The translations under genes were made by a program, and so were the position numbers. Positions 7,338 through 15,469 of a stretch of 64,000 nt of DNA are shown one piece after another. The stretch comes from Sandaracinaceae bacterium (GTDB lineage Bacteria > Myxococcota_A > Polyangia > Polyangiales > Houyiibacteriaceae). Numbering within the stretch: the stretch's first letter is position 1; the number at the start of each line of letters is the position of its first letter. Where the stretch lies: positions 1 to 64,000 of the forward strand of contig JACKEJ010000004.1 of assembly GCA_020633055.1 (NCBI GenBank). Reading direction: 5' to 3'. The notes under the pieces were generated by a model that saw only the letters and a program-made list of their open reading frames with translations, was not told the DNA's origin and searched no databases.

Positions 7338-8357
7338 TCAATCACCCAACAGCCGCGCCACGAACGGGCTCGGTCGTCGCATGTCCTCGGGCAGCGTGTC
7401 GTTGTCGTAGATGCACGTCTGCAGGTTCCTGCGAGTGACCGGATCGTACGGAGCGTACGTCAGCGCCTTCTCCCAGGCGCCTTTGGCGTCGCGGTGGCGA
7501 TCCAGCCTGTAGTAGACGTTCGCGAGGTTGTTCCACGTCTCGTTGAGGTGATACTTGTCGGTGGCCGGATAGCACGCGATGGCCCGCTGGTATGCGACCA
7601 CGGCAGCCTCGAGGCGCTCGTGCTCGGCGTGGTCGAGCCCCAGCAAATAGTGGGAGCGCGGGTGGTTCGGGTTCTTCTGGAGCGCGCGCTCGATGTACTC
7701 GTGGAACTTGGCGTCCGAGTCGTAGCTGTGAACGATCGCATAGCGACACAGGAGCTCGGCGGTGTCACCGACCTTGCTGCGTGCCTTGTCGAGCCACTTG
7801 AGCGCCACGGCGGGACGCCCCTCCTCTGCCGCGCACATGGCCTCGATGATGTGCTCGAAGATCGGCTTGCAGCAGAACTTGAACTTCTTGCCCGACGCAC
7901 AGGTACATGGGTCGTAGCTGTCGGGCACCATCGAGCGCGCTTCCTGCTCCTCGGAAGCGGTTCGTGACGGAGCTGCGGTGCCCTGCGACCGGAAGGAGTC
8001 GTAGCTCGCTTGGAGCGGACGAACGAACTCCTCGAGGTACGTCACGGGGACGACCTCCATGGGGAACCCTCCCGCGTCGGCCTGTTCCTGGAAGGCCGGC
8101 AGCGCGGGGTCGAGCTTCGGCGCGATCAGCTTGGTCGGCCACTCACCCTTGGCGGAATACGCCTTCGCGAAGAGGGCCTGCGTCTCGTCAGGGGACGGCA
8201 CCTCATCGAGGACCAAGAGATGGCCGAAGATGTAGGACGACGCCGCGTCGATGAGCACGTAGAGATCCACGGGGGCGGAAGCGACCATGTCGAAGGACTG
8301 AAGGCGACAGGCTATCCACGCCTCGTTGACTCGAAACTGACTGTGTTGAAGTTTCAT
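7338..8357 (-). CDS. SEC-C motif and TPR protein, 339 aa
   Basis: Three parts are visible. The N-terminal domain of about 120 residues (VDLYVLIDAASSYIFGHLLV) resembles a DUF6930-like or integrase-like fold. A SEC-C zinc motif follows at 150-163 (DPCTCASGKKFKFCC; Cys 151, 153, 162, 163). The C-terminal 170 residues contain tetratricopeptide repeats (HPRSHYLLGLDHAEHERLEA; WNNLANVYYRLDRHRDAKGA). SEC-C motifs bind zinc and occur in SecA and in many proteins of unclear function. No signal peptide, so probably a cytoplasmic scaffold. Monocistronic, 158 nt upstream of the small-partner/nucleotidyltransferase pair. Confidence 0.85.
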   Translation of the reverse strand: MKLQHSQFRVNEAWIACRLQSFDMVASAPVDLYVLIDAASSYIFGHLLVLDEVPSPDETQALFAKAYSAKGEWPTKLIAPKLDPALPAFQEQADAGGFPMEVVPVTYLEEFVRPLQASYDSFRSQGTAAPSRTASEEQEARSMVPDSYDPCTCASGKKFKFCCKPIFEHIIEAMCAAEEGRPAVALKWLDKARSKVGDTAELLCRYAIVHSYDSDAKFHEYIERALQKNPNHPRSHYLLGLDHAEHERLEAAVVAYQRAIACYPATDKYHLNETWNNLANVYYRLDRHRDAKGAWEKALTYAPYDPVTRRNLQTCIYDNDTLPEDMRRPSPFVARLLGD

Positions 8358-8434
8358 GCGCTACTGCCCGACCTCTACGTGACGCGCCTGCGCCGACGTG
8401 TACTCGCCGGTCGTGCGCCCGTCGAGGTGGCGCG

Positions 8435-9478
8435 TCAACGCGAGGCGCGATGGGCCGTCGGGGTCCTTCCGGTCCACCGCTTGAAGGCCCGGGTGAAGTT
8501 CGCAGGGTTCTCGTAGCCGAGGAGCTCGGCCACGTCGCGAACCGACAGCGCCGGGTTGTCGAGCAAGCGCAGCGCGTCCCTCCGTCGCGCCGCTTCCATC
8601 AGCGCCGCGTAGCTCGTGCCCTCGCCCTCGAGACGCCTCCGGAGCGTTCGCGGCGACATGTGCGAGCGTCTCGCGATCTGCGGGAAGCTGGGATAGCCGT
8701 TCGCTTCGAGCCGGAGCTCGCTCTCTACCCGCGCGACGAGGTGCGTGCTCTCGAGGCCACGCTCTTTCTCCTCACGCGCACACCACTCGACCGCCTTCCG
8801 AAACCCAACCGGGTTCGCCATGATCAACGGCGTCGAGAGGCTCGCGGCCGGCATCATCGCCTTCGTGGTGGGCATGCCGTAGCGGACGACGCCGAGCCGC
8901 TCGCGAACGATCGCCGCGTGATCCGGCTCGTCGAAGTCGAACCACAGCTCGGTCTGACGCGTGTCGAGAGACCCGGGCGCCAGCGCCGTGACCCCACGCA
9001 CGATGCTCGTCATCGTGCTCTCGAGCGCGCTCTTGCGCAGGCGCTCCGTGATGAACAAGCTCGCCCTCAGCTCGAGGTGCACGAGCCCGTCGTGGACGTC
9101 CGCCGTGAGGACCAACCCCTGACCCACGAGGTGCCAGAACCGCTGCAGGGTCGTGAGCGCGTCCCCCAGGGTCGGACTCGACAGGAGCGCATAGCCCAGG
9201 GTCCCGAGCGCGGTCGGAGGGAGGCGCCACCCCAGCTCGACCCCGACCGCCGCCTCCCCGAGCAAGTCCGCGACGCGCGTGAGGAGCGGCAGATGGGTGC
9301 CCAGCGTGAGCCCCGTCTCCGCGATCTCACGGGCGCTCACGCGGACGCCCGCCTGTCGCAGCAAGGCCTCCGGCTGGAGACCGCCGTCCTCCGCGATCTG
9401 CAGCAGCGTCATGGGATACACGGGCGGGACGAACCAACGCTCCCAGTCGCGCAGTACATCGTCGGCGTGGATGTTCAT
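8435..9478 (-). CDS. AraC-family transcriptional regulator (OruR/ArgR-like), 347 aa
   Basis: The C-terminal 100 residues contain two helix-turn-helix motifs typical of AraC: FPQIARRSHMSPRTLRRRLE, then ALRLLDNPALSVRDVAELLG with YENPANFTRAFKRWTGRTP. The N-terminal part (LLRQAGV..., LGTLGYALLSSPTLGDALTT) matches the arabinose-binding-like domain of the OruR/PchR-type subgroup. The start at ATG 9478 (MNIHADDVLRDWERW) gives the usual length. It is divergent from the metal-dependent hydrolase gene at 9649 across 170 bp, so that gene is the natural regulatory target, but no operator is evident. Confidence 0.9.
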   Translation of the reverse strand: MNIHADDVLRDWERWFVPPVYPMTLLQIAEDGGLQPEALLRQAGVRVSAREIAETGLTLGTHLPLLTRVADLLGEAAVGVELGWRLPPTALGTLGYALLSSPTLGDALTTLQRFWHLVGQGLVLTADVHDGLVHLELRASLFITERLRKSALESTMTSIVRGVTALAPGSLDTRQTELWFDFDEPDHAAIVRERLGVVRYGMPTTKAMMPAASLSTPLIMANPVGFRKAVEWCAREEKERGLESTHLVARVESELRLEANGYPSFPQIARRSHMSPRTLRRRLEGEGTSYAALMEAARRRDALRLLDNPALSVRDVAELLGYENPANFTRAFKRWTGRTPTAHRASR

Positions 9479-9648
9479 GTGCAGGGAACCGTAGCCACGG
9501 TGGCTCCGGATGACAAAGGGCCCGCGCCTACGCGTCGCTCGCTGGGCCGCCAATGGCGGGCGTCCCCGAGGCGCCGTGGCCGCGGATGACAAGCCATTTG
9601 TCCCCACCGCAACTCACGGGGCGCGCTGGAGTTCCCCAGGATCGAGAG

Positions 9649-10488
9649 ATGAGACACGCAGAAGCTCACGCCACGCCCGAGCGCGCCCCCATCGCGAGTC
9701 GCCGGGTCGAGTTCGACTTCGACCGCATCGACGGCCCCTATTGGTACCGCGAGAACGTCGTCGCGACGGCGTTCCTCGGCGCGCTCTCGGCGGTCTTCCC
9801 GCCGGGCGAGAAGGAGTTCGTCCGGAGCGTGATGCACTACCGCGATCGCATCACCGACGACGCGCTGCGGTCGGACATCCGAGGCTTCGCGGCGCAGGAG
9901 GGCTCACACTCGAATCAGCATCGGCGGGCGAACGAATGGCTCGACCGCAACGGCTACGGCGCGTCGGCGATCACGGCGAAGGTCGAGGCGTTCAACGCGG
10001 ACTTCGCGGAGCGCTTCCCCCCGCAGGTTCACCTCGCGGTGACGGTGGTGATGGAGCACATCACGGCGATCCTGGCGGAGTACGTGCTCACCCATCCGGA
10101 GCGCATGGCCGAGATGCCCCCGGCAGTGCGCGCGATGTTCGAGTGGCACGCGGCGGAAGAGATCGAGCACAAGGCGGTGGCCTTCGATGTCTACGACCAG
10201 GTTGTCGGAGACCGCGACCTGCTGCGGCTGGTCTGCCTCGTCGGGACGGCGTCGTTCGTCTACTACTCGCTGATGGACACGCGCACGGCGCTCCGAGGCG
10301 CCCCACGCGCCCCGACCCTGCGCGACCTGGTCGAGACCGGAGAGCTCCTGTTCGCGAGGAGAGGCATCTTGGCGAGCATCGGACGACGCTACCTCGACTT
10401 CTACCGGAGGGACTTCCATCCATGGATGCACGACAATCAGCACCTCGTTGCGCGATGGGCCGAAGGTGGGCACCCCGCCGCGGCGTGA
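9649..10488 (+). CDS. Predicted metal-dependent hydrolase (PF10118 type), 279 aa
   Basis: Starts at ATG 9649 (MRHAEAHATPERAP). A helical protein with the family's conserved acidic and His pattern: FAAQEGSHSNQHRRANEWLD, VVMEHITAILAEYVL and FEWHAAEEIEHKAVAFDVYD. Their Glu and His residues suggest a di-metal, ferritin-like site. Length fits the family. In other bacteria these proteins often sit near AraC-type regulators and fatty-acid or hydrocarbon genes, and here the divergent neighbour is an AraC regulator. The exact reaction is unknown; hydrolase is the traditional label. Confidence 0.85.
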   Translation: MRHAEAHATPERAPIASRRVEFDFDRIDGPYWYRENVVATAFLGALSAVFPPGEKEFVRSVMHYRDRITDDALRSDIRGFAAQEGSHSNQHRRANEWLDRNGYGASAITAKVEAFNADFAERFPPQVHLAVTVVMEHITAILAEYVLTHPERMAEMPPAVRAMFEWHAAEEIEHKAVAFDVYDQVVGDRDLLRLVCLVGTASFVYYSLMDTRTALRGAPRAPTLRDLVETGELLFARRGILASIGRRYLDFYRRDFHPWMHDNQHLVARWAEGGHPAAA

Positions 10489-10692
10489 GCCCCGTGAGCC
10501 CCGAGGTCCCATGAGGGCGACCATCGAGTCCCTGGGCGGCTGGCGTGCGCCGGTGTCTTCGGCCGCTGCGTGACAAGCAGGGCCTCGATGGGCATCATCC
10601 CGGCGACGTCATCGGACCACGTCCGGCCCAACTGGTCGAGCATCACGCGGTCCCATGGGGGTGCAAACCGGCATTGTTTCAGGAGAGACACC

Positions 10693-11220
10693 ATGGTTCA
10701 GCGCTATGCCTTTCCGTTTTGGGGCGCCGGGTTCGACGGCGGCGAACGGGTACACACGTACGAAGTGCGCTTCGCCTCGTTCGAGCCCGGAGCGGACCCG
10801 CTTTCGTTGGCGCGCGCATTCGAGCAGGCCCTCGTCGACAGCTACGACGCCGACGTTGAGTGTGGGCTCGCGGCGCTCGAGTCGGCCTGGTGCGCTGACT
10901 GGATGGTGATTCGCTTGAAGCGAACCTCGAAGGGGACCGGGGAGGAATACCCCTTCAGCACCTGCGTGGAGAACCTGCTGCTCACGTTGCACAACGAAGC
11001 ACCGCTGCGCGAGGCGGTCTCGCTCGACGCTCCGGCAGGATGGGCCTGGCCATGGCACGACGAAACGGTGGCCGCCCAAGCGCTCCCCTCCGACGCACCG
11101 ACGTGGGACGGCCTCGCTCGATTGACGGGTGCATACGTGAACCGCCCTCGCTTCACGGCGCCCGTGTTGACGAGCGAGGCGTTCGACGCCGAACGCAAAC
11201 GTCTCCGACCATTCCTCTGA
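10693..11220 (+). CDS. Hypothetical protein, 175 aa
   Basis: Starts at ATG 10693 (MVQRYAFPFWGAGFDGGERV), supported by AGGAGA eight to thirteen bases upstream. A globular, acidic protein with several aromatic residues (GWAWPWHD, ADWMVIRLKR) and no signal peptide or membrane segment. I do not recognise a family. It could be an immunity-type or small enzyme-like protein, but nothing in sequence or context tells. Its stop is directly followed, tail to tail with no gap, by the stop of the gene on the opposite strand (TGATCA). Confidence 0.65.
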   Translation: MVQRYAFPFWGAGFDGGERVHTYEVRFASFEPGADPLSLARAFEQALVDSYDADVECGLAALESAWCADWMVIRLKRTSKGTGEEYPFSTCVENLLLTLHNEAPLREAVSLDAPAGWAWPWHDETVAAQALPSDAPTWDGLARLTGAYVNRPRFTAPVLTSEAFDAERKRLRPFL

Positions 11221-11664
11221 TCAGAGCGACGTGAAGAAGACGACGTCGAGCCCGTCCTCCTCCGCTTCGCTGGCAAGCGCGCAAAGGCCGCCGAGCACTT
11301 CGACGTGCGTGGCGGCCGTCCAGCCCAGCTCGGCGGCCGTCAGCTCCGCGAGCCGCTCCGCGAGCGCCACGCGCGCCGCCTCGTCGAGCGCCGCGAGCCG
11401 TGGGACCAGGTCGTCGGGCACCGTGAAGGCCCAACAGTCTGCGTCCTGCGACGAGGCGAGCTCGAACTCGCAGGACGCGTCGAGCACCTCGCCGCCGCCG
11501 CGCAGCGCGACGAGCAGCGCGCCCATCTGGAGTGTCGTCCAGCGCTTCAGGAACACCCGCTCCTCGCTCGGGAGATCGTCCACGCACGTCCCGCCGGACG
11601 CGCCGAACGCCTCCAGGAATTCCTCGGAGTCCTCCACCAGGCACAGCTCGCTGAACACACCCAT
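11221..11664 (-). CDS. Hypothetical acidic protein, 147 aa
   Basis: ATG 11664 (MGVFSELCLVEDSEEFLEAF) is backed by a strong Shine-Dalgarno (GGAGGTGACG directly upstream), which fixes the start. The protein is highly acidic, helical, and ends EDGLDVVFFTSL. There are two short loops with Cys but no metal pattern. No domain recognised; cytoplasmic. Tail-to-tail with the 175 aa gene. Confidence 0.65.
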   Translation of the reverse strand: MGVFSELCLVEDSEEFLEAFGASGGTCVDDLPSEERVFLKRWTTLQMGALLVALRGGGEVLDASCEFELASSQDADCWAFTVPDDLVPRLAALDEAARVALAERLAELTAAELGWTAATHVEVLGGLCALASEAEEDGLDVVFFTSL

Positions 11665-11832
11665 CGTCACCTCCGTGGCGTCACCTGCGTCGAGGAGCGC
11701 CCGCGGGATCGTCGCACCACTCGAGGAGCGCGGGTAGCGCGATTTCTGGGGACGGGCGCACCGCACGAAGCAGATGCGATATACATGGCCCGTTGTCCGC
11801 GCCAGTGAACTCCCCCACGCCAGCTGCAGCGG

Positions 11833-11840
11833 CCCCCCCC
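11833..11840 (+). other. C8 homopolymer at an apparent frameshift in the GGDEF gene
   Basis: With seven instead of eight C, a GTG at 11805 would read MNSPTPAAAAPPTVAAEYPE and continue in frame through CLERLRPALLG into the diguanylate-cyclase gene. As written, the two frames are offset by one base exactly at this run. It is either a natural (possibly slippage-prone) indel or an assembly error. Confidence 0.5.
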
Positions 11841-11910
11841 AACCGTCGCTGCGGAGTACCCCGAGTGGTGCCTCGAGCGCCTGCGGCCTGCGCTGCTCGG
11901 CACGACCCTG

Positions 11911-12918
11911 GTGCTCATGGCGATGGTGGCGCTGTTCGCGGCGCGCGATTGGTTGGTGACCCCGCAGGTGGCTCCGCAGGTCGCGCCGTTCCGCGGGCTT
12001 GGCCTCGCCATCACGGTCGTCCTCTACGTGTATCTGCGGAACGCGTCGCCTTGGAAGAAGGTGTTCGCGACGGGTTTGGTCTGCTTGGTGCTCTTCGTGG
12101 CCTCGCAGTGTGTCGTGCTCATGCTCATCCCCTACGGGTTTCGCTATGGTCCGACGACGCTGCTGCTGGTGCCCCTGTGCATGTCCGTGCTCGTCACCCG
12201 CTTGCGCGAGCTCGTGGTGTGCCAAGTGGCCATCTTCGCCATGGTGCAGTCCGTGTACCTCTACCACCGCCCCGAGCCGAGCGACTGGGGCGGGGCCGAG
12301 GCGTGCCTGCTGTCGGTGTCGTTCGTGACCACCTACCTCGGGTGGTCTGCGTGTCGGGCCCGCCGAGAGCAGTTTCGGCTGGAGACGCAGCTCCGCGACG
12401 ACGCCCACCGTGACGCGCTCACTCAGCTCGCCAACCGCAGGCAGCTCTTCGCCCAGGGCACTCTCGAGGTGCAGCGCGCGCGGCGCTACCACCGCCCGCT
12501 GAGCGTCATCCTGTTCGACATCGACCACTTCAAGCGCGTCAACGACGAGCACAGCCATGCCGTCGGCGACCTCGTCATTCAAGCCACCGCGGAGGCACTC
12601 GCCGCGGGCGTGCGAGACACCGACGTCCCAGCGCGCTTGGGCGGTGAGGAGTTCGTCGTGCTGCTGCCCGAGACCACCGGCGACGCGGCGACGACCTTGG
12701 CCGAGCGGCTGCGCGTGCAGATCTCGGAGACCCACGTCGTCGGCGTGGCCGGCGAGCTGCGCTGGACCGTGAGCGCCGGCGTCGCGTCGCTGTCCGCCGA
12801 TGACGCGGACCTCGCCGACATCTTGAAGCGCGCCGACGCAGGGCTGTACGAGTCCAAGCGCGGCGGCCGCAACCGCGTGACTTCGGTTGGCGCCGACGTA
12901 GCGACACAGCGCACGTGA
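11911..12918 (+). CDS. Membrane-bound GGDEF diguanylate cyclase (N-terminus probably truncated by the C8 frameshift)
   Basis: Synthesises cyclic di-GMP. The N-terminal half has about five hydrophobic segments (residues 1-145), an integral-membrane sensor. The catalytic domain follows: FDIDHFKRVND (metal Asp 203), then GGEEF at 244-248. The inhibitory I-site RxxD (RDTD, 235-238) lies exactly five residues before GGEEF, so product feedback inhibition is expected. The first available start here is GTG 11911, in the middle of a membrane helix. The natural N-terminus likely lies at GTG 11805 in another frame (see the C8 run), so the intact protein would be about 370 aa. No EAL domain. Confidence 0.88.
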   Translation: MLMAMVALFAARDWLVTPQVAPQVAPFRGLGLAITVVLYVYLRNASPWKKVFATGLVCLVLFVASQCVVLMLIPYGFRYGPTTLLLVPLCMSVLVTRLRELVVCQVAIFAMVQSVYLYHRPEPSDWGGAEACLLSVSFVTTYLGWSACRARREQFRLETQLRDDAHRDALTQLANRRQLFAQGTLEVQRARRYHRPLSVILFDIDHFKRVNDEHSHAVGDLVIQATAEALAAGVRDTDVPARLGGEEFVVLLPETTGDAATTLAERLRVQISETHVVGVAGELRWTVSAGVASLSADDADLADILKRADAGLYESKRGGRNRVTSVGADVATQRT

Positions 12919-12970
12919 ACGTCTGGGAATTGGTTGGCATGAGCCACGCTCTCCCCGCGCCACGGTTCCG

Positions 12971-12989
12971 CGCCACGGAAGACGTGGCG
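12971..12989. terminator. Hairpin between convergent GGDEF and sulfatase genes
   Basis: A 7-bp GC stem, CGCCACG (12971-12977) and CGTGGCG (12983-12989), with a GAAGA loop sits between the two convergent stop codons. No T-run follows, so intrinsic termination is only a suggestion. Confidence 0.35.
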
Positions 12990-12990
12990 G

Positions 12991-14412
12991 CTACGTCACC
13001 ACCTCGAACGGCTGGCCGAGGTAGGGGTCCGCAGTCGCCGTCATGTGCGCGTCCAAGCGCGCGCGCAGGTCCTCCAGCGCATCCGCGTGGGCCGCGTCGT
13101 CGACGAGGTTCGTCTGCTCCTGCGGGTCGGCGAGGACGTCATAGAGCTCCTCGGGCACGCGGGGCTGGCCCCAGGGGTACTCCGGCAGGTTCATGGCGCG
13201 GACCTCTTGCATCCACGCCATGTCGCTCGAGTCGTAGGAGTGGGGCCGGTCGTTGTAGTTGCGGATGTAGCGATAGCGGTCGGTGCGCACGCTGCGCGCG
13301 GGCACGGGGGCGCCCGAGTGGGCCGTCATCTCGGCGAAGATGGCGTCGCGCTCCCAGGTCGCGGCCGGGTCGAGCAGGAGCGCGCGGAGCGAGCTGCCCT
13401 GCACGTCGTCGGGGATGAGGACACCCGCAATGTCGAGGATGGTGGGCATGAGGTCCACCGAGCAGACGAGCTCGTCGCGCACGACGCCAGCCGGGAGACC
13501 AGCGGGCCAATGGAAGAAGAGCGGCGTCCCGGTGCCGCGGTCGTGCACCGTCTGTTTGTTGTGCGGAAAGGCAATGCCGTTGTCGCTGATGAACACGAAG
13601 AGCGTGTCGTCGAACACGCCCTGCGCCTCGACCGCCGCGATGAGCTCGCCGATCATCACGTCCATGCGGTCGACCTGGCTGTAGTAGGCGGCCAGTTCCT
13701 CTCGAAAGCCGGGGACGTCGGGCAGGTGGTAGTAGTCGGGGATGACGAGGGAGCCCGGGTCGACCGGGTGGTCTTCGTGCTGGTTGAAAGCGCCGAAGTA
13801 GTCCCGATGCGGGTTCATGTAGTTGATCTCGAAGTAGAACGGCTCGGCGCCGGACCCTTCGATGAACCGCTGCGTGCGCGAGGAGTCGAAGATCCACTGC
13901 AGGATGTAGCTGCGCAGCGACAGGTCGTACCCGTAGGGGATGGGCGACTCGGGGTACGCCACGTGCCACTTGCCCTCGATGACCGTGTGGTAGCCGGCGC
14001 CGCGCAGGTGTGTGGCCATCGTCGGCTGCTCGACGGGGAGCGACAGCTCGGGGTTGCGGTGGACCAGCGCGGTGACCCCGTGCGTGTGCGGATACTGGCC
14101 CGTCACGTAGGTGGTGCGGCTGGACGCACAGGTGGACGTCACGTCGAACGCTCGGCTGAACGAGACGCCGCCCCGCATGAGGCGGTCGAGGTTGGGCGTG
14201 GACACGTTGGGGTTGCCGAGGCCGGACGTGTCGCGCCACCCGAGGTCATCCCCCGTGATGAGGACGATGTTCCGCGGGCGCCTGGGCGCTGCGCTTCCCG
14301 AGCAGCTCACGCCAGTTCCGAAGAGGGCGGCGCTGGCTGCGCCGGCGGTGGCCTGCAGAAAGCCTCGGCGGCCGAGCGGAAGGAGCGGGGAGCTTGGGCG
14401 TCGCTTGGTCAT
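12991..14412 (-). CDS. Tat-exported arylsulfatase-family protein (S1), 473 aa
   Basis: Hydrolyses a sulfate ester in the periplasm or outside; substrate unknown. The N-terminus has a twin-arginine signal (LGRRGFLQATAGAASAALFG) with a possible lipobox Cys at 37 (GVSC). The sulfatase fold shows the metal Asp pair D55-D56 (ITGDDLGWR), the formylglycine site C95-A-S-S-R99 followed by TTYVTGQYPHTHG, and the FISDNGIAFPHNK metal motif. The residue after C-x is Ser instead of the more common Pro or Ala. No sulfatase-maturase gene is in the window. Starts at ATG 14412; alone on its strand. Confidence 0.9.
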   Translation of the reverse strand: MTKRRPSSPLLPLGRRGFLQATAGAASAALFGTGVSCSGSAAPRRPRNIVLITGDDLGWRDTSGLGNPNVSTPNLDRLMRGGVSFSRAFDVTSTCASSRTTYVTGQYPHTHGVTALVHRNPELSLPVEQPTMATHLRGAGYHTVIEGKWHVAYPESPIPYGYDLSLRSYILQWIFDSSRTQRFIEGSGAEPFYFEINYMNPHRDYFGAFNQHEDHPVDPGSLVIPDYYHLPDVPGFREELAAYYSQVDRMDVMIGELIAAVEAQGVFDDTLFVFISDNGIAFPHNKQTVHDRGTGTPLFFHWPAGLPAGVVRDELVCSVDLMPTILDIAGVLIPDDVQGSSLRALLLDPAATWERDAIFAEMTAHSGAPVPARSVRTDRYRYIRNYNDRPHSYDSSDMAWMQEVRAMNLPEYPWGQPRVPEELYDVLADPQEQTNLVDDAAHADALEDLRARLDAHMTATADPYLGQPFEVVT

Positions 14413-14442
14413 CGGAAGCTCACAGTACCGTATTCCCAGCCA

Positions 14443-14625
14443 CTAACGTTCGCACCCCGCTCGGGCGGGCCGTTCACGTACTCGATGCTCAAACGGTGGT
14501 TCCAGGAGGTACCACAGCGGCGGGTGTCCGTCGGCGTCCAGGGCGCTGGCATCGTGGCCCGCTTTCAGGAGGTCGAAGACCGCGTTCGCATCCCCGCGGC
14601 GAACCGCATCATGAAGGCTCGCCAT
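14443..14625 (-). pseudogene. Ankyrin-repeat protein fragment
   Basis: Sixty codons starting MASLHDAVRRGDANAVFDLL then KAGHDASALDADGHPPLWYL. This is one ankyrin repeat plus the beginning of a second, after which the reading turns Arg-rich and stops. Functional ankyrin proteins need several repeats, so this is most likely a truncated remnant. It sits between the sulfatase and the vapBC-type pair. Confidence 0.5.
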
Positions 14626-14697
14626 CGTCGGCGGATCCTACCACGCGGTGCTCCGGACGCGCGCGCCGAGCAAGCGGATGACAGTCGCGGCGAGGGA

Positions 14698-15084
14698 CTA
14701 CGCGTCGTGCCAGTTCTGCACGCGAAGACCCGGCACGCGGGCGAACTCGCGCACGTTCCGAGTGACCAACTCGGACTGGTGCCGCAGCGCCGTCGCGGCG
14801 ATCAACACGTCATGCGGACCGATGGGTGTGCCTGCGCTCTCGAGGTCGGCGCGGATGCGGGCCGCATGCTCCGCGCATTGCTCGTCGAAGGGCAGCCGGT
14901 GCATGGGGTGCAGCAGCTCTGTGAGCGCGGTCATGCGCGGCTGCATCGCATCGCGTGGTAGACGCAGCAGGCCGTAGCGCAGCTCGTACTCGACAATGGC
15001 TGGCACGCCGAGCTCCGCAGGACGCAGCGCGTGAAAACGTAGCGCCACGGCCGGGCTGATGGTGTTGCTGTCAAGGACCAGCAC
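14698..15084 (-). CDS. vapC: VapC-type PIN-domain toxin, 128 aa
   Basis: A probable site-specific ribonuclease toxin. The GTG at 15084 starts MLVLDSNTIS. The PIN acidic residues are in place: D5 (LDSN), E34 (IVEYELRYGL), D92 (GPHDVLIAATA) and the Asn/Asp-type position near N110 (LVTRNVREFARVPG). Length is right for the family. It follows the antitoxin gene by 9 nt, the usual vapBC order. Targets are typically tRNA or rRNA; nothing here identifies one. Confidence 0.85.
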   Translation of the reverse strand: MLVLDSNTISPAVALRFHALRPAELGVPAIVEYELRYGLLRLPRDAMQPRMTALTELLHPMHRLPFDEQCAEHAARIRADLESAGTPIGPHDVLIAATALRHQSELVTRNVREFARVPGLRVQNWHDA

Positions 15085-15093
15085 GAGGGCGTC

Positions 15094-15321
15094 TCAGAAC
15101 CCCACGCGCGGTACGTCCGCCGACCCAGGTGCCGTGTCTACGTGCAGGGGGAAGTCGCCGAAGCGCCCGGCGAGCTCCACACAGCTCGTGGGCCACTCAT
15201 TGGCTGCATGCGCGCGGACGGCCTCCGCAAGCCAGCAGCTCTTGGACAGACCACGGGCACGGGCGGCACGTTCCACAATCGCGTGTGTCTCGGGGTCTAT
15301 GTCGAGCGTGCGTTGGGACAT
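15094..15321 (-). CDS. VapB-like antitoxin, 75 aa
   Basis: Starts MSQRTLDIDPETHAIVERAA followed by RARGLSKSCWLAEAVR, a ribbon-helix-helix-like N-terminus (strand RTLDID, then two helices). The C-terminal 30 residues (CVELAGRFGDFPLHVDTAPG) would wrap the toxin. The start at ATG 15321 is chosen because the RHH strand begins there. It lies 9 nt upstream of vapC and probably autoregulates from the 148 bp region before it, although no clear palindrome was found. Confidence 0.75.
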   Translation of the reverse strand: MSQRTLDIDPETHAIVERAARARGLSKSCWLAEAVRAHAANEWPTSCVELAGRFGDFPLHVDTAPGSADVPRVGF

Positions 15322-15469
15322 GGTTGGCGGTTCTCCGTGAAGCGAGCATACGTTGTCCGAGGGGAAGCGCGTCAATCCGGGAAGGCCAGCGTTCGCGACC
15401 GATCGGACAACGGACAACGTGCGGAAATCGACGACGGTGCGCGGCATGGACGCACCCAGCGCGCGTGGC

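Noticed and set aside
10489..10692. Possible small gene or RNA in the gap after the metal-dependent hydrolase
   Set aside because: Only short direct repeats (GTGAGCCCC twice) are visible; no start with a ribosome-binding site and no stable structure recognised.
13045..14961. 638-codon plus-strand open frame opposite the sulfatase
   Set aside because: The sulfatase strand shows a Tat signal and catalytic motifs; the plus frame shows only GC-driven composition.
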